Below are positions 36,001 through 64,000 of a stretch of 64,000 nt of DNA, one piece after another. Position numbers and translations under genes: made by a program. The notes beneath the pieces were generated by a model. That model was not told where the DNA came from, ran no database searches, and worked only from the letters and a program-made list of their open reading frames with translations. Where the stretch lies: assembly GCF_000524195.1 (NCBI RefSeq), contig NW_020170403.1:826870-890869 (forward strand). The letters run 5' to 3'. Position 1 is the first letter of the stretch; the number at the start of each line of letters is the position of its first letter. This stretch comes from Echinococcus granulosus (Eukaryota > Platyhelminthes > Cestoda > Cyclophyllidea > Taeniidae).

Positions 36001-37179
36001 TCCACTTGCAGAAAGCCATGCCACCACACCCTTAGACTGACATAGCAATCATGAATGCCATTCAAGCCTGTTTATGGGGGCAAAACTTTTGCGTTTTGCA
36101 TATCACCTAACTTGCAAACGTTTTTCTGCCATTACAGCCTAAAGAAGGGAAGTTTTCTTCAGCTTGAAACATTGTTATGCGAAATCTAAGAGTGTAATAA
36201 ATGCACTTTTTCTATGGATTCAGGATCCGGTTTGAAGATGATGTCTAAGCGTCCTTCAGCTTTGCGTTGAAAGACGTTTGAGTAATGCCGAAGCAAGTGC
36301 GAAACTCATTTCAAGTTCAGTTTCCGGTAATAAGTTGCAACGACTAGTCTGCTTTAAATGGATAAAACAAGACCTTCAGTACTACTTTTACCAAAAAGCT
36401 AACCATTTTCCACCAATAGAAGTCCCTAGGCATTATATTACTAAGAATATTTGAACCGATCGTAGAAAGAAAGTGCACAACCCGTGAAAGAATGTAGATT
36501 CGTAAATAAATATACACAAAACACCAAAAGAATTTGAAGCTGGAGATAGGAAATAGAGAGCGACTTTGAAAGTGAAGCAGAATGCCTTGGGAGTGAATGA
36601 GCTAACAGTCGCCACCGTATTAGGCTTTCAAACTCTGAATCATTTCCCATCTTTAGGTACCCAAAACCTAAAAATGCGCTCACTTAAATGAGGTGTCTGC
36701 CTCATTCATGTAAAGGCTTTACCAAGCATTTACAACCTCGTTGTGGCTGATAAAACTGACGATTTCTCGTCCACCAATATGTATGTGGAAACGCTTCTCC
36801 GGTGGTAAACGGTTAAAACGACTCTGTGATTTTGCTGCAAAACATTCTTTTTGCGTTTACTGTTTTTGAAAAAGTTACGAATAAATTTCGAGCCCACTGC
36901 ATTAATCTATGGTTCTACTGACCATTGAACACTCTAGATAACTTGCAAAATTTCTCTCCAAGACTGGGCTGTACCCGACTCCATCCGCAATCTCAATAGC
37001 TAAAACCACTTCATTTTATTAAATTTTTGACTAACCTTCGATTATATATTTGATTTGCAGACTAAATCAGTCCTCGGTAATGCAATACCTTCCCAACCAA
37101 ATACGAGAACATTCAAGTATTGGAGAGAGGGAACGAAAGATTTTCAAGCTACAACAAGGGGTCATCGTACTGGGACTCC

Positions 37180-37290
37180 AGATCATTTTGGCTCCACCTT
37201 TGTGCTTCTGGTGGGTGGCAGTGTCATCGGGCCAGCACTTTTGCAAATTTGCGTTACACATTCTACCCGAGTGTTATGCCCTCCTTCTTC
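37180..37290 (+). repeat. Dispersed repeat family A, copy 3 (partial)
   Basis: Shares GGCTCCACCTTTGTGCTTCT and a following GGTGGG(T)GGC block with AGCTCCACTTTTGTACTTCT of copy 4. Similarity fades after about 100 bp. Confidence 0.5.
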
Positions 37291-37633
37291 TTCAGGAAAG
37301 ACTTGAGGTGTTCCATTTGTGGCACCGGAAAGCGAATCCGATCCGAAGGGAAAAACACCACATTTCCTACTGCTGGGACGGAAGTGGGGCATATGCTGCA
37401 GGTGGGAGAACCTGTGACTGCTCCTAACAGAAGTATTAAAAATGACATCTACCTTCAACAACTGCCCCAATTCCGGGTTCTGGAGGAATGGTGTTATTAA
37501 CTGAAGCGTCACCAGCCGTGGCCATGAACTGTCTGGAAAAATCGTTATAGAGCTGTTCACGATATCCGTATGAAGATGTTATTGAAGTGAACATGCGAAA
37601 GCTCCTCCACCCCTCCACTGGCTGGATGGCACC
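37263..37633 (-). pseudogene. Isolated exon-like fragment, possibly Tudor-type
   Basis: On the minus strand, 37,633-37,453 is open with a good acceptor (CTATCAG|GG) and donor (GAAG|GTAGAT). It encodes 60 codons including GYREQLYNDFSRQFM and ends PEPGIGAVVE. A 41-nt intron (37,452-37,412) would join in phase to 37,411-37,263, ending in a stop. The first part resembles the stretch before extended Tudor cores, where a helix precedes a P-x-x-G-x-x-V strand, but the diagnostic core was not found. No neighbouring exons are visible, and repeat copies flank it. It may be a small real gene, part of a gene with unseen exons, or a captured fragment. Confidence 0.35.
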
Positions 37634-37789
37634 CTGATAGATATACGACTGGGCAGCACAGATGTGAGAACAACGTGGTGAGGCGAAACAGACACGAAGC
37701 CGAATCTCCACGAAACTAAGTTCAAGCACCGTTCTTCTTTAAAGAACTTTGCCTTTAGCCCAGTATTCCTACGACTAGTGATAAACATA

Positions 37790-38160
37790 CTTGATGACCT
37801 GCACATTTCCCTTCCCCTAATGCGATTCCTAAACAGGACAGAACTCCAGATCTAGTAGAATTATCGGAAGGGATCAGTGATGTGGACGTGGATGGTTCGG
37901 GGATGATTTCCTTACAGCACCAAGTACGTTGCGATATCTGATGCAGCTGGCTGACCAAAAAGAGCGCGGGGGACGACGCTCAAAAGAAGGGGAAAGGTCA
38001 CGTAGTGGTTTGATTTTTTGTTTACATCTTCGTTTTGTTTTTACGGTAGGCACTAAAAGCTCCACTTTTGTACTTCTGCTGGGCGGTATGGCGTTCGGGC
38101 TGCGCCTGCAGCCCTTCTGTGCATCTGCAATGCAAATTCTGCCCAAAAAAACTACTAAAT
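37790..38160 (+). repeat. Dispersed repeat family A, copy 4 (best copy)
   Basis: About 370 bp. The most complete copy in the window, containing GCAGCTGGCTGACCAAAAAG, GTTTTGTTTTTACGGTAGG, CACTAAAAGCTCCACTTTTG and GCAATGCAAATTCTGCCC. Inverted copy 2 matches both ends. On its minus strand it is open and reads GRICIADAQKGC, which copy 2 echoes as GRICIAN; that may be coding relic or coincidence. Confidence 0.6.
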
Positions 38161-38968
38161 GCCTGGTCTTCAAGGAAGTCATGGGGATCTACAAAAATAC
38201 CAAAAAATACAAAATTAGCACCTAACTTGCAGAAGTATAGATTCCCCTATACCATACTGGCCGATCCTGTTTATCAGCCATGTCGTATTCACTCCCGTCG
38301 TTGCAAAAAACGCTCGTTTAGTGCGCACAAACCGGATGAGATGCAGACAGCTAGACAGTTTGAGCGAGAACAGGATGACAAGGATGAGCGAGCACCAAAT
38401 GCTGATTCTGCAGAGCCGTCATGTACTTACTGAACTGCTTAGTTTTTGGGCAGTGGATGGAGTCATCAACCAGTCTTGAGTAGTATCAACTGAATGAATC
38501 CTAAAACCAAAAGAAGGCCACACTACGCTTCCACAGAAGTCGACTAGACTCATCAACTACGGTGGGAGGGAAGATAGCCTCGACACCATGAAAAATAAAC
38601 GTTTCCTGCAATAGCGGCCGAACTTCCACAATCCCCAGCCACATCGAATCAAAACATATGTATACCAAATCGTGCCACCCAAAGCGAGGATGGAGCTACT
38701 AAATTCAGAAACGGGATCGCCCACACTTCATATGTTTGACCAACCCCGCTTGCAGGACGGCACACCAAAGAAGGGTTCAGTTTCAAGCTAGATGATGTAT
38801 ATGTATAAGATGTATAACAGTGCAGATATAGAAAGAAGGCTAGCACGCAAACAAAAGTGATAAGGGTGGGACGCACGCATACAAGAGGAGAGTAGGGGAT
38901 CGGGGACAGGCACACGAATGTATAAACACACAAGAAAAGGAGAGGAAAGGGTGGGACGGTGTAGAACT

Positions 38969-64000
<25,032 letters not shown>

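Larger units (their letters stand above)
30013..38968. other. Gene-poor convergent intergenic region with repeats
   Basis: Nearly 9 kb between the 3' ends of NTE (+) and CHD4 (-). It holds copies of dispersed repeat family A (31,790-32,120; 37,180-37,290; 37,790-38,160), one copy of family B (about 32,960-33,030), a short GGC/GGT microsatellite near 35,945 and an isolated exon-like fragment at 37,263-37,633. Other open frames are short, overlapping on both strands, and show no domain. Confidence 0.5.

Overview
This is eukaryotic genomic DNA carrying four intron-rich animal genes, and it most likely comes from a parasitic flatworm (cestode). The reasons are the very compact bimodal introns (many of 30-47 nt beside introns of several kb), the AT-leaning non-coding DNA, and protein sequences that are metazoan but divergent. 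I cannot name the genus from the sequence alone. The prediction tools' long open frames are mostly shadows. The gene models below were rebuilt by joining exons on GT-AG borders with matching phase and protein homology.

Layout. At 2,469-5,798 (-) lies a complete STKLD1-like protein: a degenerate kinase domain followed by armadillo-type helices, in 12 exons. A 1.3 kb divergent intergenic region follows. At 7,079-9,759 (+) is a six-exon NOP53 (GLTSCR2/PICT1) ribosome-biogenesis factor of about 290 aa. At 11,206-30,012 (+) is a 20-exon neuropathy target esterase (PNPLA6/7, Swiss cheese) of about 1,610 aa. It has an N-terminal membrane anchor, three cyclic-nucleotide-binding-like domains and a patatin lysophospholipase domain. 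Its gene crosses a 100-N assembly gap at 27,876-27,975. From 30,013 to 38,968 there is a gene-poor stretch with copies of a dispersed repeat and one isolated exon-like fragment. From 38,969 to the right edge, on the minus strand, is a CHD3/4/5 (Mi-2) chromatin remodeller. It lacks its 5' end, which lies beyond 64,000, and 14 exons (1,679 codons plus stop) are in view. One of its introns holds a small intronless ORF on the opposite strand.

The genes do not form a pathway. They are neighbouring housekeeping or regulatory genes: nucleolar ribosome assembly (NOP53), ER phospholipid turnover (NTE), nucleosome remodelling (Mi-2) and a pseudokinase.

The most interesting observation is a tandem duplication of one esterase exon, 22,403-22,519 and 22,794-22,910. 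Both copies are 117 nt, have identical phases and encode the segment with the catalytic aspartate. The upstream copy has changed the usual Asp-Gly-Gly motif to Asp-Gly-Val. A polypurine tract upstream and a polypyrimidine tract just downstream of the first copy are near reverse complements and could loop it out. This looks like a switchable (mutually exclusive or cassette) exon in the esterase active site.
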